Below, one piece after another: positions 8,258-17,728 of a stretch of 64,000 nucleotides of DNA. The notes below the pieces were generated by a model, which did not search any database, was not told the DNA's origin, and was given only the letters and a program-made list of their open reading frames with translations. Source of the DNA: JAMHWF01 sp964371405. Its GTDB lineage: Bacteria; Pseudomonadota; Gammaproteobacteria; Burkholderiales; Burkholderiaceae_C. The position numbers and the translations under genes are program-made. The stretch spans positions 7,492 to 71,491 of the forward strand of contig CAYJLV010000018.1 in NCBI GenBank assembly GCA_964371405.1, read 5' to 3'. Position 1 is the stretch's first letter. Each line of letters opens with the position of its first letter.

Positions 8258-9718
8258 ATGAAAACCCAGACCCAGGCCGCGCCGATTGCCGTCCTGCCCG
8301 TGCTGATGGCCGGCGGCTCCGGCACGCGCCTGTGGCCGCTGTCGCGTGCACAGTACCCGAAGCAGTTCCTCGTCCTGTCAGGCGATCACAGCCTGTTCCA
8401 GCAGGCGACGCAGCGGCTCGCGGGACTCGCAGCCGACGACATCGCGGTGACTCGTCCGCTCGTCGTGGGCAACGAGGAGCATCGTTTCCTGGTTCTCGAT
8501 CAGTTGCGCGAGCTGCGCGCCGACCCCACCGCAGTGCTGCTCGAGCCGATGGGGCGCAACACCGCGCCGGCGTTGACGATGGCCGCACTGCACGCCGAAG
8601 ACAGCGGCACCGACCCGATCCTCGTCGTGTCGCCGGCCGACCAGACGGTGGCCGACGCCGCCGCGTTCACCACCGCGCTGCAGCGCGCGGTGCGCGCCGC
8701 GGCCGGTGGATCGATCGTCATCCTGGGCATCGCGCCCGACCGGCCCGAGACCGGTTTCGGCTACATCCGCACCGCGCCGGGCGAGCCCGAACGGCGCGTC
8801 GCGCAGTTCGTCGAGAAGCCCGATGCGGCAACGGCCCGGACCTACGTCGACGAGGGTTCCTACTTCTGGAACAGCGGCATGTTCGTGCTGCGCGCATCGG
8901 TGTGGCTGAGCGCCATCGAGAAGTTCCGCCCCGATATCGCCGCGGCGTGTCGTCGCGCATGGAGCGAGCGCAGCATCGACGCGGCCTTCGTGCGCCCTGA
9001 CCGCGGCGCCTTCGCCGCCATCCCTGCGGAATCGATCGACTATGCCGTGATGGAGAAATGCCCGGCGAGCGAGTTCGACATCCGCATGGTCGTGCTCGAC
9101 GCAGGATGGTCCGACCTAGGCGCCTGGGACGCCGTCTGGCAGGTCGGCGCTCGCGATGCGCACGGCAACGTCGCAGTCGGAGATGCCCTCGTCGAGGACA
9201 GCCGCCACTGCCTGGTGCAGGCGACGAGCCGGCTCGTCAGCGTCGTCGGGCTCGACAACGTGGTCGTCGTCGAGACGCCCGACGCCGTGCTGGTGACGCG
9301 CCGCGAGCGTAGCCAGGACGTGAAGAAGATCGTCGCGCGGCTCGATAGCGACGGCCGCACCGAGCAGACGCTGCACCGCCAGGTGCACCGGCCCTGGGGT
9401 TCGTACGACGGCATCGACGCCGGCCCGCGATTCCAGGTCAAGCGCATCGTCGTCAAGCCGGGCGCTTCGCTGAGCCTGCAGATGCACCACCACCGGGCCG
9501 AGCACTGGATCGTCGTCACCGGCACGGCCGAGGTGACGTGCGGTGATCGCAAGATGCTGCTGACCGAGAACCAGAGCACCTACATCCCGCTCGGCGAAGT
9601 TCATCGCCTCGCCAATCCCGGCAAGGTTCCACTGGAGCTGATTGAAGTGCAGTCCGGCAGCTACCTCGGAGAAGACGACATCGTCCGCTTCGAGGACACC
9701 TACGGCCGCACCGGCTGA
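8258..9718 (+). CDS. manC: Mannose-1-phosphate guanylyltransferase / mannose-6-phosphate isomerase
   Basis: 486 residues, the size of the bifunctional type II enzymes (ManC/CpsB/AlgA). The N-terminal nucleotidyltransferase has the signature MAGGSGTRLWPLSRAQYPKQ and the sugar-binding FVEKP; the C-terminal cupin isomerase domain has RPWGSYDGID, KPGASLSLQMHHHRAEHW and the late LIEVQSGSYLGEDDI. It makes GDP-mannose for gmd/fcl. No phosphomannomutase gene (manB) is in the window, so mannose-6-phosphate must be converted elsewhere in the genome. Confidence 0.96.
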   Translation: MKTQTQAAPIAVLPVLMAGGSGTRLWPLSRAQYPKQFLVLSGDHSLFQQATQRLAGLAADDIAVTRPLVVGNEEHRFLVLDQLRELRADPTAVLLEPMGRNTAPALTMAALHAEDSGTDPILVVSPADQTVADAAAFTTALQRAVRAAAGGSIVILGIAPDRPETGFGYIRTAPGEPERRVAQFVEKPDAATARTYVDEGSYFWNSGMFVLRASVWLSAIEKFRPDIAAACRRAWSERSIDAAFVRPDRGAFAAIPAESIDYAVMEKCPASEFDIRMVVLDAGWSDLGAWDAVWQVGARDAHGNVAVGDALVEDSRHCLVQATSRLVSVVGLDNVVVVETPDAVLVTRRERSQDVKKIVARLDSDGRTEQTLHRQVHRPWGSYDGIDAGPRFQVKRIVVKPGASLSLQMHHHRAEHWIVVTGTAEVTCGDRKMLLTENQSTYIPLGEVHRLANPGKVPLELIEVQSGSYLGEDDIVRFEDTYGRTG

Positions 9719-9772
9719 GCCGGCGCGGCCGCAACGCTCGCCAGCGGCAACGCCCAAGAAGAGGAACACATT

Positions 9773-11053
9773 GTGTCTACGATTGCGGTCATCGGTCTCG
9801 GATACGTCGGGCTTCCGCTCGTCGTCGAGTTCGGCAAGAAGCTGCGAACCATCGGCTTCGACATCGTGCAGGACAAGGTCGCCAAGTGCCGCGCCGGCAC
9901 CGACCCGTCCAAGGAGATCCCGGACGCCGAAATGGCGCTCGCCGAGTTCGCCGAGTACACGAACGACCCCGCCGCGCTGCGCGAGGCCGACTTCATCCTG
10001 GTCGCCGTCCCGACGCCGGTCGACGAGGCGCATCGACCCGACTTCGCCCCCCTCGCAGGCGCCAGCCGCACGATCGGGCCGCACCTCAAGCGCGGCGTCG
10101 TCGTCATCTACGAGTCCACGGTCTACCCTGGCGCGACGGAAGAGGTCTGCATTCCGCTGCTCGAGGAGACCTCAGGGCTGCAATGGAAGCGCGATTTCTT
10201 CGTCGGCTACAGCCCCGAGCGCATCAATCCGGGCGACCGCGAGCACATGTTGACGAACGTCGTCAAGGTCGTGTCCGGCGACACGCCCGAGACGCTGGAG
10301 AAGGTCGCCGCACTGTACGAGACGGTCGTCAAGCCCGGCGTGCATCGCTGCACCAGCATCAAGGCGGCCGAGGCGTGCAAGGTGATCGAAAACACGCAGC
10401 GCGACCTGAACATCGCGCTGATGAACGAGCTGGCCATCATCTTCGACCGCATCGGCATCGACACCACGGAGGTGCTCGAGGCGGCCGGCACGAAATGGAA
10501 CTTCCTCAAGTTCAAGCCCGGCCTGGTGGGCGGGCACTGCATCGGCGTCGACCCGTACTACCTGACCCACAAGGCAGAGATGCTGGGTTATCACCCGCAG
10601 GTGATCCTGGCCGGGCGCCGCATCAACGACGGCATGGGCAAGTTCATCGCCGAACAGACCGTCAAGGAAATGATCGCCGCCGGCAGCTACGTCAAGGGCG
10701 CGCGTGTCAACGTGCTCGGGCTGACGTTCAAGGAGAACTGCGCCGACCTGCGCAACAGCAAGGTCGTCGACATCATCCACGAACTCAGGACCTACGGCAT
10801 CGAGGTCAGCTGCCACGACCCCGAGGCCGATCCTGCCGAGGCGATGCACGAGTACGGCGTCGAGTTGCGGCGCTGGGACGACCTGCCGCGTGCCGACGCG
10901 ATCGTCATGGCCGTCGCCCACAAGGCCTTTTCCAAGCTCGGGCCGGAGGAGTACAGCCGCAAGCTCACGAAGGGGGGGTGCATCGTCGACGTCAAGTCGA
11001 GCATCGACGCAGCGGCAATGGCGTCGGCCGGGCTGCGCGTCTGGAGGCTCTGA
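9773..11053 (+). CDS. UDP-N-acetylhexosamine dehydrogenase (TviB/WbpO type)
   Basis: 426 residues. It is a member of the UDP-glucose/GDP-mannose dehydrogenase family that oxidises C6 of a nucleotide sugar to the uronic acid with two NAD. The N-terminal Rossmann motif is GLGYVGLPLVVEFGK and the catalytic cysteine lies in GHCIGVDPYYL (Cys256). This active-site sequence and the 426 length fit the UDP-HexNAc dehydrogenase branch (TviB, WbpO, Vi-type) better than UDP-glucose dehydrogenase. The start is GTG at 9773, with GAGGAACA upstream as ribosome binding site. The product, a UDP-HexNAcA, could be the substrate of amidation through AsnB at 25.9-27.8 kb. Confidence 0.9.
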   Translation: MSTIAVIGLGYVGLPLVVEFGKKLRTIGFDIVQDKVAKCRAGTDPSKEIPDAEMALAEFAEYTNDPAALREADFILVAVPTPVDEAHRPDFAPLAGASRTIGPHLKRGVVVIYESTVYPGATEEVCIPLLEETSGLQWKRDFFVGYSPERINPGDREHMLTNVVKVVSGDTPETLEKVAALYETVVKPGVHRCTSIKAAEACKVIENTQRDLNIALMNELAIIFDRIGIDTTEVLEAAGTKWNFLKFKPGLVGGHCIGVDPYYLTHKAEMLGYHPQVILAGRRINDGMGKFIAEQTVKEMIAAGSYVKGARVNVLGLTFKENCADLRNSKVVDIIHELRTYGIEVSCHDPEADPAEAMHEYGVELRRWDDLPRADAIVMAVAHKAFSKLGPEEYSRKLTKGGCIVDVKSSIDAAAMASAGLRVWRL

Positions 11054-11159
11054 CGGCCACCCAATCCGGTGGTCGGGAAGGCAAACATGCACTTTGGTAC
11101 TTCACGAAACTGTTTGCGGAGTCGAGACTTTCGATCCGGCTTGCTCACAAGGATGACTC

Positions 11160-12875
11160 ATGTATTGCGACGCGCGTCAAAGTGACGACGGCATGGTGGC
11201 CAACGCGGCCGTGTGCATCATCGGCGGCGGTGCGGCAGGCATCACGATGGCGCGCGAGTTCGAGCGGCGCGGCGTCGACACGATCCTCCTCGAGAGCGGT
11301 GGCTTCCGGCCCGACTCCGACACCATGGACCTCTACCGCGGCGAGAACGTGGGCATTCCCTACGAATTCGGCGACGGCTTCCGCAGCCGGCTGCTCGGCG
11401 GCGGCAGCAACTGCTGGGGCGGCTGGTGCCGGCCGCTCGATGCCGAGGATTTGCAGCGCCGCGACTGGGTGCCCCACAGCGGCTGGCCGTTCGAACTGCC
11501 GGAGCTGATGCCGTATTACGAACGCGCACACCCAGTGCTGCGGCTCGGGCCGGTCAACTACGACATTCAGCACTGGGTCTCGGCGATCAACCGCCCGGAC
11601 GTGCGGCGCATGCCGCTGCCGAGCGGTGAAGTCCTGGACAGCATGTCGCAGTTCAGCCCGCCGATGCGCTTCGGCAAGACGTACCGGCGCGATCTCAAGA
11701 ATGCACGACATGTGCGCGTCTTCCTGTGGGCCAACGTCGTCGACATCGAGACGGACCACACCGGCCAGACGATCACGCGCGTCCACGTCAAGACGCTGAC
11801 GGGCCGGCGCATGACGGTGGAGGCACGCCAGTTCGTGCTGGCCACTGGGGGCATCGAGAACGCACGCATCCTGCTGGCTTCCAAGAAGTCGCATGCCAAC
11901 GGACTGGGCAACGCCAACGATCTGGTCGGCCGCTATTTCATGGACCATCCGCGGCTTCAGCTGGGCAAGATCAAGCTGCGCGAGCCGTGGCGGCGCAATC
12001 GCCTGTACGACATCATGTTCCACTACCTGGACCGCACGGTCTCGGCAAACGGAACGCACGTCGCGGCGCAGATGACGATCTCGCACGAGGTGCAAAAGCG
12101 CGAAGGCCTGCTCAACGGGCGCATGTGGTTCTGGTCGATCTTCCCCGGTGAGGGCACGGCCCCCGCCGAGGCGCTGGTGCGTATGAAGCACCGGCTCCAC
12201 GCCAAAGTGGATCCGCACCACAGCTTCCTGGGCGACCTCGCAACGATCGCGCGCGAGCCGTTGAACGCGCTCAACTTCATCGCCGCCAGGCAACTCAGGC
12301 CCGTGGGATTCCTCAAGGAGATGCACTTCCAGATGATCAAGGAAGCGCGTTTCCAGATGATCTGCGAACCGACGCCCAACCCCGACAGCCGCGTGATGCT
12401 GTCGACCGAGCGCGACCCGCTGGGAGTCCCGCGCGCTCGCGTCAACTGGCAACTCGGCGATCAGGTCAAGCACACGTTCGATCGCTCGCTGGCGATCGTC
12501 GCGAAAGAGCTAGCAGCCGCCAACGTCGCCGACGTCGAACTCGATCCGCCTCTGGTGGACCGCAGCTGGCCCGAATCGCTGGAAGGCACGTGGCACCACA
12601 TGGGCACCACGCGGATGCATGACTCACCGCGCCAGGGCGTGGTCGACCGGAATTGCCGCATCCACGGCATGTCGAACATGCACATCGCGGGCAGTTCCGT
12701 CTTTCCCACGGCAGGAGCGAATTTCCCGACGTTTACGCTGGTCGCGCTGGCGCTGCGACTCAGCGACCGGATCGCGGCGGAGCTGAAGCGTCCCGACGGC
12801 GTCGCCGGCATCCCGGCCGATCGCGCGCAATCCGACGCGCCCGCCGTGTCGGAGCTGTGCGACGCCGCGGGTTGA
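11160..12875 (+). CDS. GMC family FAD-dependent oxidoreductase
   Basis: 571 residues. The FAD-binding motif CIIGGGAAGITMAREF begins at about residue 19. The C-terminal GMC domain is recognisable by TWHHMGTTRMHDSPRQGVVD, with the His that normally acts in catalysis, and by AGSSVFPTAGANFPTFT. GMC enzymes oxidise alcohols or sugars. An AAGGA box 6 bases before the ATG supports the start. It follows the sugar dehydrogenase after 106 bases and precedes a glycosyltransferase, so it probably modifies a sugar or a lipid-linked intermediate of this EPS. No signal peptide is seen, so it should be cytoplasmic. The substrate is unknown and the gene is not a standard EPS component. Confidence 0.88.
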   Translation: MYCDARQSDDGMVANAAVCIIGGGAAGITMAREFERRGVDTILLESGGFRPDSDTMDLYRGENVGIPYEFGDGFRSRLLGGGSNCWGGWCRPLDAEDLQRRDWVPHSGWPFELPELMPYYERAHPVLRLGPVNYDIQHWVSAINRPDVRRMPLPSGEVLDSMSQFSPPMRFGKTYRRDLKNARHVRVFLWANVVDIETDHTGQTITRVHVKTLTGRRMTVEARQFVLATGGIENARILLASKKSHANGLGNANDLVGRYFMDHPRLQLGKIKLREPWRRNRLYDIMFHYLDRTVSANGTHVAAQMTISHEVQKREGLLNGRMWFWSIFPGEGTAPAEALVRMKHRLHAKVDPHHSFLGDLATIAREPLNALNFIAARQLRPVGFLKEMHFQMIKEARFQMICEPTPNPDSRVMLSTERDPLGVPRARVNWQLGDQVKHTFDRSLAIVAKELAAANVADVELDPPLVDRSWPESLEGTWHHMGTTRMHDSPRQGVVDRNCRIHGMSNMHIAGSSVFPTAGANFPTFTLVALALRLSDRIAAELKRPDGVAGIPADRAQSDAPAVSELCDAAG

Positions 12876-12923
12876 AGCACCCCTTTCCTGCAACGGCCGC
12901 CGGGGCGGCCCCGGAGAAATTCG

Positions 12924-14168
12924 TTGCGCATCGCCATCCTCGGCCCCTTCGCCGGCCCGTCACTGTCTGCCCAGTTCGAGTTCACCGGTGGGACGTCGCT
13001 GCCGGCGGGTTATCCCGGTGCGCCGCTGATGACGGTGCTGGCCAAGGCCCTGGTCGAGAGCGGTCACGACGTCGCCGCGATTTCCACCGACTATCCGACG
13101 CCGGTTGCTGAACTGGAGCCGTACCGGGCGTTCCGTGCCCGTCGCCTGACGGCCTATTTCTGCCCACAGCGCCCCCGATCGTTCCGCTCCAACGAGGGCC
13201 GTCGCGGGCGCGCACTCGACTTCTTCCGATACGAGCGCGACTGCCTGTCGGCGGCGATCTTCGACTATGCACCCGACGTCATCCACGCCCATTGGACCTA
13301 CGAGTTCGCATGGGCGGCGCTCGACAGCGGCATCCCGACAGTGGTGACGGCGCACGACTCGCCGCGCAAGGTCGTGCGCTTCATGCCGAGCCTCTACCGC
13401 GTCGCCCGCTATCTGATGGCTCGCCGCGTGCTGCCGCGCTGTACGCACCTGACTGCTGTCTCGCCCGATCTGGCGGCCGACGTGCGGCGCCTGACTCGCA
13501 CACCGGTCACTGTCGTCGCCAATCCCATCGCGAACGCGATCCGCGATGGCGCCGGCTGCAGCGATCGGGCGTTCTCGAGCAAGACGCTGATGATGGTGCT
13601 CAACGGCTGGAACGACCTGAAGAACGGCGCGATCGCGCTGCAGGCATTCACGCAGGCACGACGCACCGATCCGGCGCTCAGGCTCGTGTGCTTCGGTTCG
13701 GGCTACGAACCGGATGGCAGTGCGCAGCGTTGGGCCCGGCGTCGCGGCCTCGCCGAGAGAGTCGAGTTCCGCGGCCCGGTGCCGCACGACATCATCCTGC
13801 AACAGATGCGCGAGAGCGCCGCACTGGTCCACCCATCACGCTGGGAGGCCTGCTGCATGTCGATCGCCGAGGCGATGAGCGTCGGCTTGCCCGTTATCGC
13901 CGGCCGCCATACCGACGGCGTGTCCTGGCAACTCGACGACGGTCGAGCCGGCGTGCTGGCCGACGTGACGAAGGTCGATGACATCTCGCGTGCCATGATC
14001 GCCCAGACGCGCGACGAGCGGGCTTGGCGCGAGATGTCTACGACCGCCCGTGCACGAGCGCGACAGCTGTTTGATGTGGATCAGGTCGTCGACCAGTACG
14101 TTGCGCTCTACCACGCTGCGCTGGACTCGGCCGCAACGCAGCCCGTATCGCGCGCGGTGCACCCGTAG
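12924..14168 (+). CDS. Glycosyltransferase family 4 protein
   Basis: 414 residues with a two-Rossmann GT-B layout. The N-terminal acceptor half starts MRIAILGPFA and has a glycine-rich GYPGAPLM and a DVIHAHWTYE element (about 118). The donor half has the GT4-type segment ESAALVHPSRWEACCMSIAEAMS (shown here in part: HPSRWEACCMSIAEAMSVG), equivalent to the E-x7-E retaining motif. The start is TTG at 12924 with GGAGAA 6 bases upstream. It presumably adds one sugar to the lipid-linked repeat unit. Neither donor nor acceptor can be told from sequence. Confidence 0.88.
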   Translation: MRIAILGPFAGPSLSAQFEFTGGTSLPAGYPGAPLMTVLAKALVESGHDVAAISTDYPTPVAELEPYRAFRARRLTAYFCPQRPRSFRSNEGRRGRALDFFRYERDCLSAAIFDYAPDVIHAHWTYEFAWAALDSGIPTVVTAHDSPRKVVRFMPSLYRVARYLMARRVLPRCTHLTAVSPDLAADVRRLTRTPVTVVANPIANAIRDGAGCSDRAFSSKTLMMVLNGWNDLKNGAIALQAFTQARRTDPALRLVCFGSGYEPDGSAQRWARRRGLAERVEFRGPVPHDIILQQMRESAALVHPSRWEACCMSIAEAMSVGLPVIAGRHTDGVSWQLDDGRAGVLADVTKVDDISRAMIAQTRDERAWREMSTTARARARQLFDVDQVVDQYVALYHAALDSAATQPVSRAVHP

Positions 14169-14289
14169 CCGCGGGTGCCCCCACGACTGCAGGATTTCGG
14201 GGGCATGCCGGCATCGCCACACTCGCCGAGGGGAGACCCGATTCGGCGGGTGCGTCGCGCACAGCAGGAATCACGTCACGAGGAACCGC

Positions 14290-15033
14290 ATGTCGATCAA
14301 GCATGCTTTGAAGTTGACCGCGCAGCGGTTCGGGATCGAAGTCCATCGCTACAACGCGGTGGAGTCGGCAGAGGCACGCACGTTCGCCCTGTTCGACACG
14401 CAGTGCATCGACACCGTCATCGACGTCGGCGCCAACGACGGTGGATACGGCCGGCTGCTGCGGCGCAGCGGCTACCGCGGCGCGATCCTGTCGTTCGAGC
14501 CCCTGGAGCAGGAGCACGCTGCGCTGTCGTCGGGAGCGATCGCCGATGCCGGCTGGCATGTCGCGCCGCGCATGGCGCTGGGCAGCGAAAACACCGAGGT
14601 CGAGATCCACGTCGCAGGCAACTCGGCAAGCAGTTCGATTCTTCCGATGCACCGAACTCACGTCGACGCGGCTCCCGAATCGCGCTATGTCGGCGTGCAA
14701 CGCGTGGCGGTGCAACGGCTCGACGACGTGCGGCATCCTGCGCTCGACGCAGCGAAGCGCCTGCTGCTCAAGATCGACACGCAGGGCTACGAGATGGCGG
14801 TGCTGCACGGCGCCGAGAAGACGCTGCCTCGGCTCGCCGGCGTGCAGCTGGAGTTGTCGGTCACGCCGCTGTATGACGGCCAGACGCTGTACTTGGAAAC
14901 CATCCAGTGGTTGCAGCAGCGCGGATTCGAGCTGTGGAACATCATGCCCGGATTCGTCGATCCGGGAACGGGGCGGATGCTGCAGTTCGACGGAGTGTTC
15001 TTCAGAAGCGGATCAGCTGGTCAAAGCAAGTGA
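14290..15033 (+). CDS. FkbM family methyltransferase
   Basis: 247 residues. The SAM-binding motif is DTVIDVGANDGGYGR (about 39-53), followed by ILSFEPLEQEH and, further on, LLLKIDTQGYEMAVLHGAE, both highly characteristic of FkbM-type O-methyltransferases. A GAGG box precedes the ATG at 14290. Members in polysaccharide loci methylate sugar hydroxyls; here it likely O-methylates a residue of the EPS. The 121 bases upstream contain only a short 7-bp hairpin (arms 14159-14165 and 14172-14178) overlapping the end of the preceding gene, with no T-run, so transcription probably continues. Confidence 0.9.
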   Translation: MSIKHALKLTAQRFGIEVHRYNAVESAEARTFALFDTQCIDTVIDVGANDGGYGRLLRRSGYRGAILSFEPLEQEHAALSSGAIADAGWHVAPRMALGSENTEVEIHVAGNSASSSILPMHRTHVDAAPESRYVGVQRVAVQRLDDVRHPALDAAKRLLLKIDTQGYEMAVLHGAEKTLPRLAGVQLELSVTPLYDGQTLYLETIQWLQQRGFELWNIMPGFVDPGTGRMLQFDGVFFRSGSAGQSK

Positions 15034-15059
15034 GTCGAGCGACAGGGAGGGCCCGGGAC

Positions 15060-16565
15060 ATGCATAGTCGTTCACTGGCGATCGAGCACGACGCCTGGAT
15101 CGAAGTCGACGAGTCGGCGTCTGCGCATACCCGACCGGTCGCCGAGGCATTGCGCGAGTTCGCCAAACGCTCGGGGATCCGCTGGATCGACCGGAGCGCT
15201 GGGCAACACGGCGCAGAGCAGACCGGGCTCCGGCTGAACTTGTTCAGCCACGGCGAGTCGCTGCCGGGCTCCGCGTCGGGCATCGAATTCCTCGTCGAGG
15301 AAGGGCTGTGGCTGTATCGCCTCGGGTCGCCCGTTTGCGGCTGGGGCAGCGTGGAGGCCGGCGTCGAGCGCGGCAGGCTGCTGATCGTCCGAACACGAGG
15401 CGCGGGCGGCGAGACCGAACTGCTCGCCGAGGCCGAAATCCGTACCAGCATGACCCGCCCGTGGCGCAACGCCGGCGAATTCGGCGCCGCCGCCGCCGTG
15501 CTGATCCATGAGGGTTGCCTCGCGCGCCGGGGCAGACCCATCGTGCTGTCGCCGCTTCGTGCCCCCCAGTTGCGGCTGCGCGACCGTGCCCGTTGGCTCT
15601 TCCGCTCGTTCCTGCCCAGCGTGGCCAACTCGCTGGCCTGGAAGCTGGGCTTGGCGCCGAGGCTGCAGTGGTCGATCGGCGTGATGCCGGGTCAGTTGAG
15701 GCCCGCTTCGGGCTGGAGCTTCCCCTGGGAACGCGTGCGCTGGATCGACCCGCCGGACAACGGAATCATCGCCGACCCATTCGTCATCAAGCACAACGGT
15801 GCGCACTGGCTCTTCTATGAGCACATGCTGTTCGACGAGGGAAAAGGGACGATCCATGCCGGCCGGCTCGATCCCCAAACCGCCACACTGCGCGACGCGC
15901 GCGAGGTGCTGGCCACGCCGCATCACCTGTCGTTCCCCAACGTCTTCCAGGCCGACGGCCAGTGGTACATGCTTCCCGAGCAGGCGCAGTCTGGATCGGT
16001 GAAGCTGTACAGGGCGGATGCATTTCCGTGGCAGTGGGCGCAGTACCGCGAACTGCTCGCGGGCTTCCCGGGCATCGATCCCGTCCTGCTGCGACATGAC
16101 GACAAGTGGTGGCTGTTCGTCACGCGCGACGGCGGACCGTGCGTCGACAACAACCTGCACCTGTACTGGTCCGACAGCCTGGACGGCGAGTTCGTCGCGC
16201 ATCCACTGAACCCTATCCGCACGGGACTGTTCGGCTCGCGCATGGCGGGCGCCATCCTGCGCGACGGCGATGCCCTCTTGCGCCCGGCCCAGGACGGGCG
16301 AGCCGGCTACGGCGCGGGACTCGCGTTGTATCGGATCGAAGAGTTGACGACGACCTCGTACCGCGAAAGCGAGCTGTGCGCTTGGCGGCCGAGCCGTTCG
16401 GGCCCGTTTCGCCACGGCTTTCATGCGCTACATGCGTGCGAAGACGCCGTCGTCGTCGATGCGCAACGAATGCGCCCGGTCCTGCCACGCGAACGCTTGC
16501 GGCGCCGCCGGACCGGCTTGCTGATGACGGCCGTCGTGGCGTGGACCCTGACGGAGGCGTTCTAG
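15060..16565 (+). CDS. GINT1-like (glucosamine inositolphosphorylceramide transferase family) protein
   Basis: 501 residues. The C-terminal part from about residue 225 has the repeated propeller-like elements ADPFVIKHNGAHWLFYEHM, HHLSFPNVFQADGQWYMLPE, DPVLLRHDDKWWLFVTRDG and RPAQDGRAGYGAGLALYRIE. I recognise these as the domain found N-terminally in plant GINT1 and in bacterial polysaccharide-locus proteins. The first 180 residues are poorly conserved to my eye; in bacterial relatives this region often resembles formyltransferase, and the pattern around 75-150 could be a degenerate version. Biochemical function in bacteria is not established. The ATG at 15060 has GGGAGG upstream. It may be a sugar transferase or a sugar-binding enzyme acting on EPS. 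Confidence 0.75.
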   Translation: MHSRSLAIEHDAWIEVDESASAHTRPVAEALREFAKRSGIRWIDRSAGQHGAEQTGLRLNLFSHGESLPGSASGIEFLVEEGLWLYRLGSPVCGWGSVEAGVERGRLLIVRTRGAGGETELLAEAEIRTSMTRPWRNAGEFGAAAAVLIHEGCLARRGRPIVLSPLRAPQLRLRDRARWLFRSFLPSVANSLAWKLGLAPRLQWSIGVMPGQLRPASGWSFPWERVRWIDPPDNGIIADPFVIKHNGAHWLFYEHMLFDEGKGTIHAGRLDPQTATLRDAREVLATPHHLSFPNVFQADGQWYMLPEQAQSGSVKLYRADAFPWQWAQYRELLAGFPGIDPVLLRHDDKWWLFVTRDGGPCVDNNLHLYWSDSLDGEFVAHPLNPIRTGLFGSRMAGAILRDGDALLRPAQDGRAGYGAGLALYRIEELTTTSYRESELCAWRPSRSGPFRHGFHALHACEDAVVVDAQRMRPVLPRERLRRRRTGLLMTAVVAWTLTEAF

Positions 16566-16614
16566 GAAGTTAGCGTCAGAGGGTCCGCGCAGCGGACAGC
16601 GGGCGGAAGCCGAA

Positions 16615-17649
16615 ATGCATCTGAAGTACATCCATCGCGCTCGTGGCGTAGCGATCGTCTCGATCGTCGCCATGCACTGCCTCGACAACCTCGACTGGTC
16701 GTCGAACCATCGGCTCTACCGCTTCTTGACCGAGCTGCTCCAGGGATCGACGGTCGTCTTCTTCATGATCTCGGGCTACCTGTTCCAGCACTTGAGCGAC
16801 CGCTTCGAGTACACCGAGTACCTGAAGAAGAAAATCAGGAACGTCATCCTTCCGTACATCGTCGTCAGCCTGCCGGGCATACCGTTGCTGCTGTCGAAGC
16901 CCTACTTTCTGGAGCAGAACCCGGAGTTGATCGGCACGTCGTGGTGGCAGCAGGTGCTCTTTCTCTACATCTACAGCGGATCCCAGCTCAACTACGTCCT
17001 GTGGTTCGTCCCGGTGGTGACGATCTACTACCTGTGCGCGCCGCTGTTCGTTCACTTTCTCAAGCATCCGCGCTACTTTCTGTCGCTGCTGGTGCTGATC
17101 CCCGTGTCGATCCTGGCGCACCGGACCACCATTCAGAAGTACCACCACCTGCAGTTGGCGCTGTACTTCCTGTCGGCTTACATGACGGGCATGTGGGCAG
17201 CGCTCTACCGAGAGAAGGTGCTGGCATTCGCCGTTCGGAATCTCGCGCCGTTGTCGATCACCGTCCTCGCGATCGTCTTCGGACACCTCCTGCTCACTGA
17301 TCACGTCGGCAGCTATGTCGAAGAAATCTTCTCCGATGAGCAGGGACGCATCGACTGGATCTTCGTGCAGAAGATGCTGCTGTTCTTCGTGCTGATCGGT
17401 GGCCTCAAGAAGCTCGACAGGCTCAGGATGCCAGGGGTCGACTACATTGCATCGGTCAGCTTCGCGATATTCTTCCTCCACGTCTACGTGCTCTACATAT
17501 ACAGTCATCTCATGCACTGGCATCAATTCCCCGGAACACTCATGAGCGTCGTCGCGCTGCTGGTACTCACGGTCGCGTGTTCGACCGGTCTGGTGTACCT
17601 CTCCCGATCGATCTTCGGCCGCACGAGCAGGCTGCTTATCGGCGCCTAG
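16615..17649 (+). CDS. Membrane acyltransferase (acyltransferase 3 family)
   Basis: 344 residues with about ten hydrophobic segments. The N terminus has the family pattern IHRARGVAIVSIVAMHCLDN, where the basic residues and His of acyltransferase-3 proteins are found. These inner-membrane enzymes O-acylate (mostly acetylate) sugars of surface polysaccharides. A GGAAG box precedes the ATG at 16615. The stretch looks less GC-rich than its neighbours, a hint of separate origin, although hydrophobic codons also lower GC. It probably decorates the lipid-linked repeat unit before or after flipping. Confidence 0.87.
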   Translation: MHLKYIHRARGVAIVSIVAMHCLDNLDWSSNHRLYRFLTELLQGSTVVFFMISGYLFQHLSDRFEYTEYLKKKIRNVILPYIVVSLPGIPLLLSKPYFLEQNPELIGTSWWQQVLFLYIYSGSQLNYVLWFVPVVTIYYLCAPLFVHFLKHPRYFLSLLVLIPVSILAHRTTIQKYHHLQLALYFLSAYMTGMWAALYREKVLAFAVRNLAPLSITVLAIVFGHLLLTDHVGSYVEEIFSDEQGRIDWIFVQKMLLFFVLIGGLKKLDRLRMPGVDYIASVSFAIFFLHVYVLYIYSHLMHWHQFPGTLMSVVALLVLTVACSTGLVYLSRSIFGRTSRLLIGA

Positions 17650-17728
17650 CCGGCATCGACGCACCGCCCGACGCCCGCGTCGCCGCGAGCGGCTCGACGC
17701 TTCGAACGACTTCTCAATCGACACTGCA

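Noticed and set aside
14159..14178. 7-bp hairpin at the end of the family 4 glycosyltransferase as a terminator
   Set aside because: It overlaps the stop codon, has no T-run, and the next gene follows in the same orientation with a good ribosome binding site.
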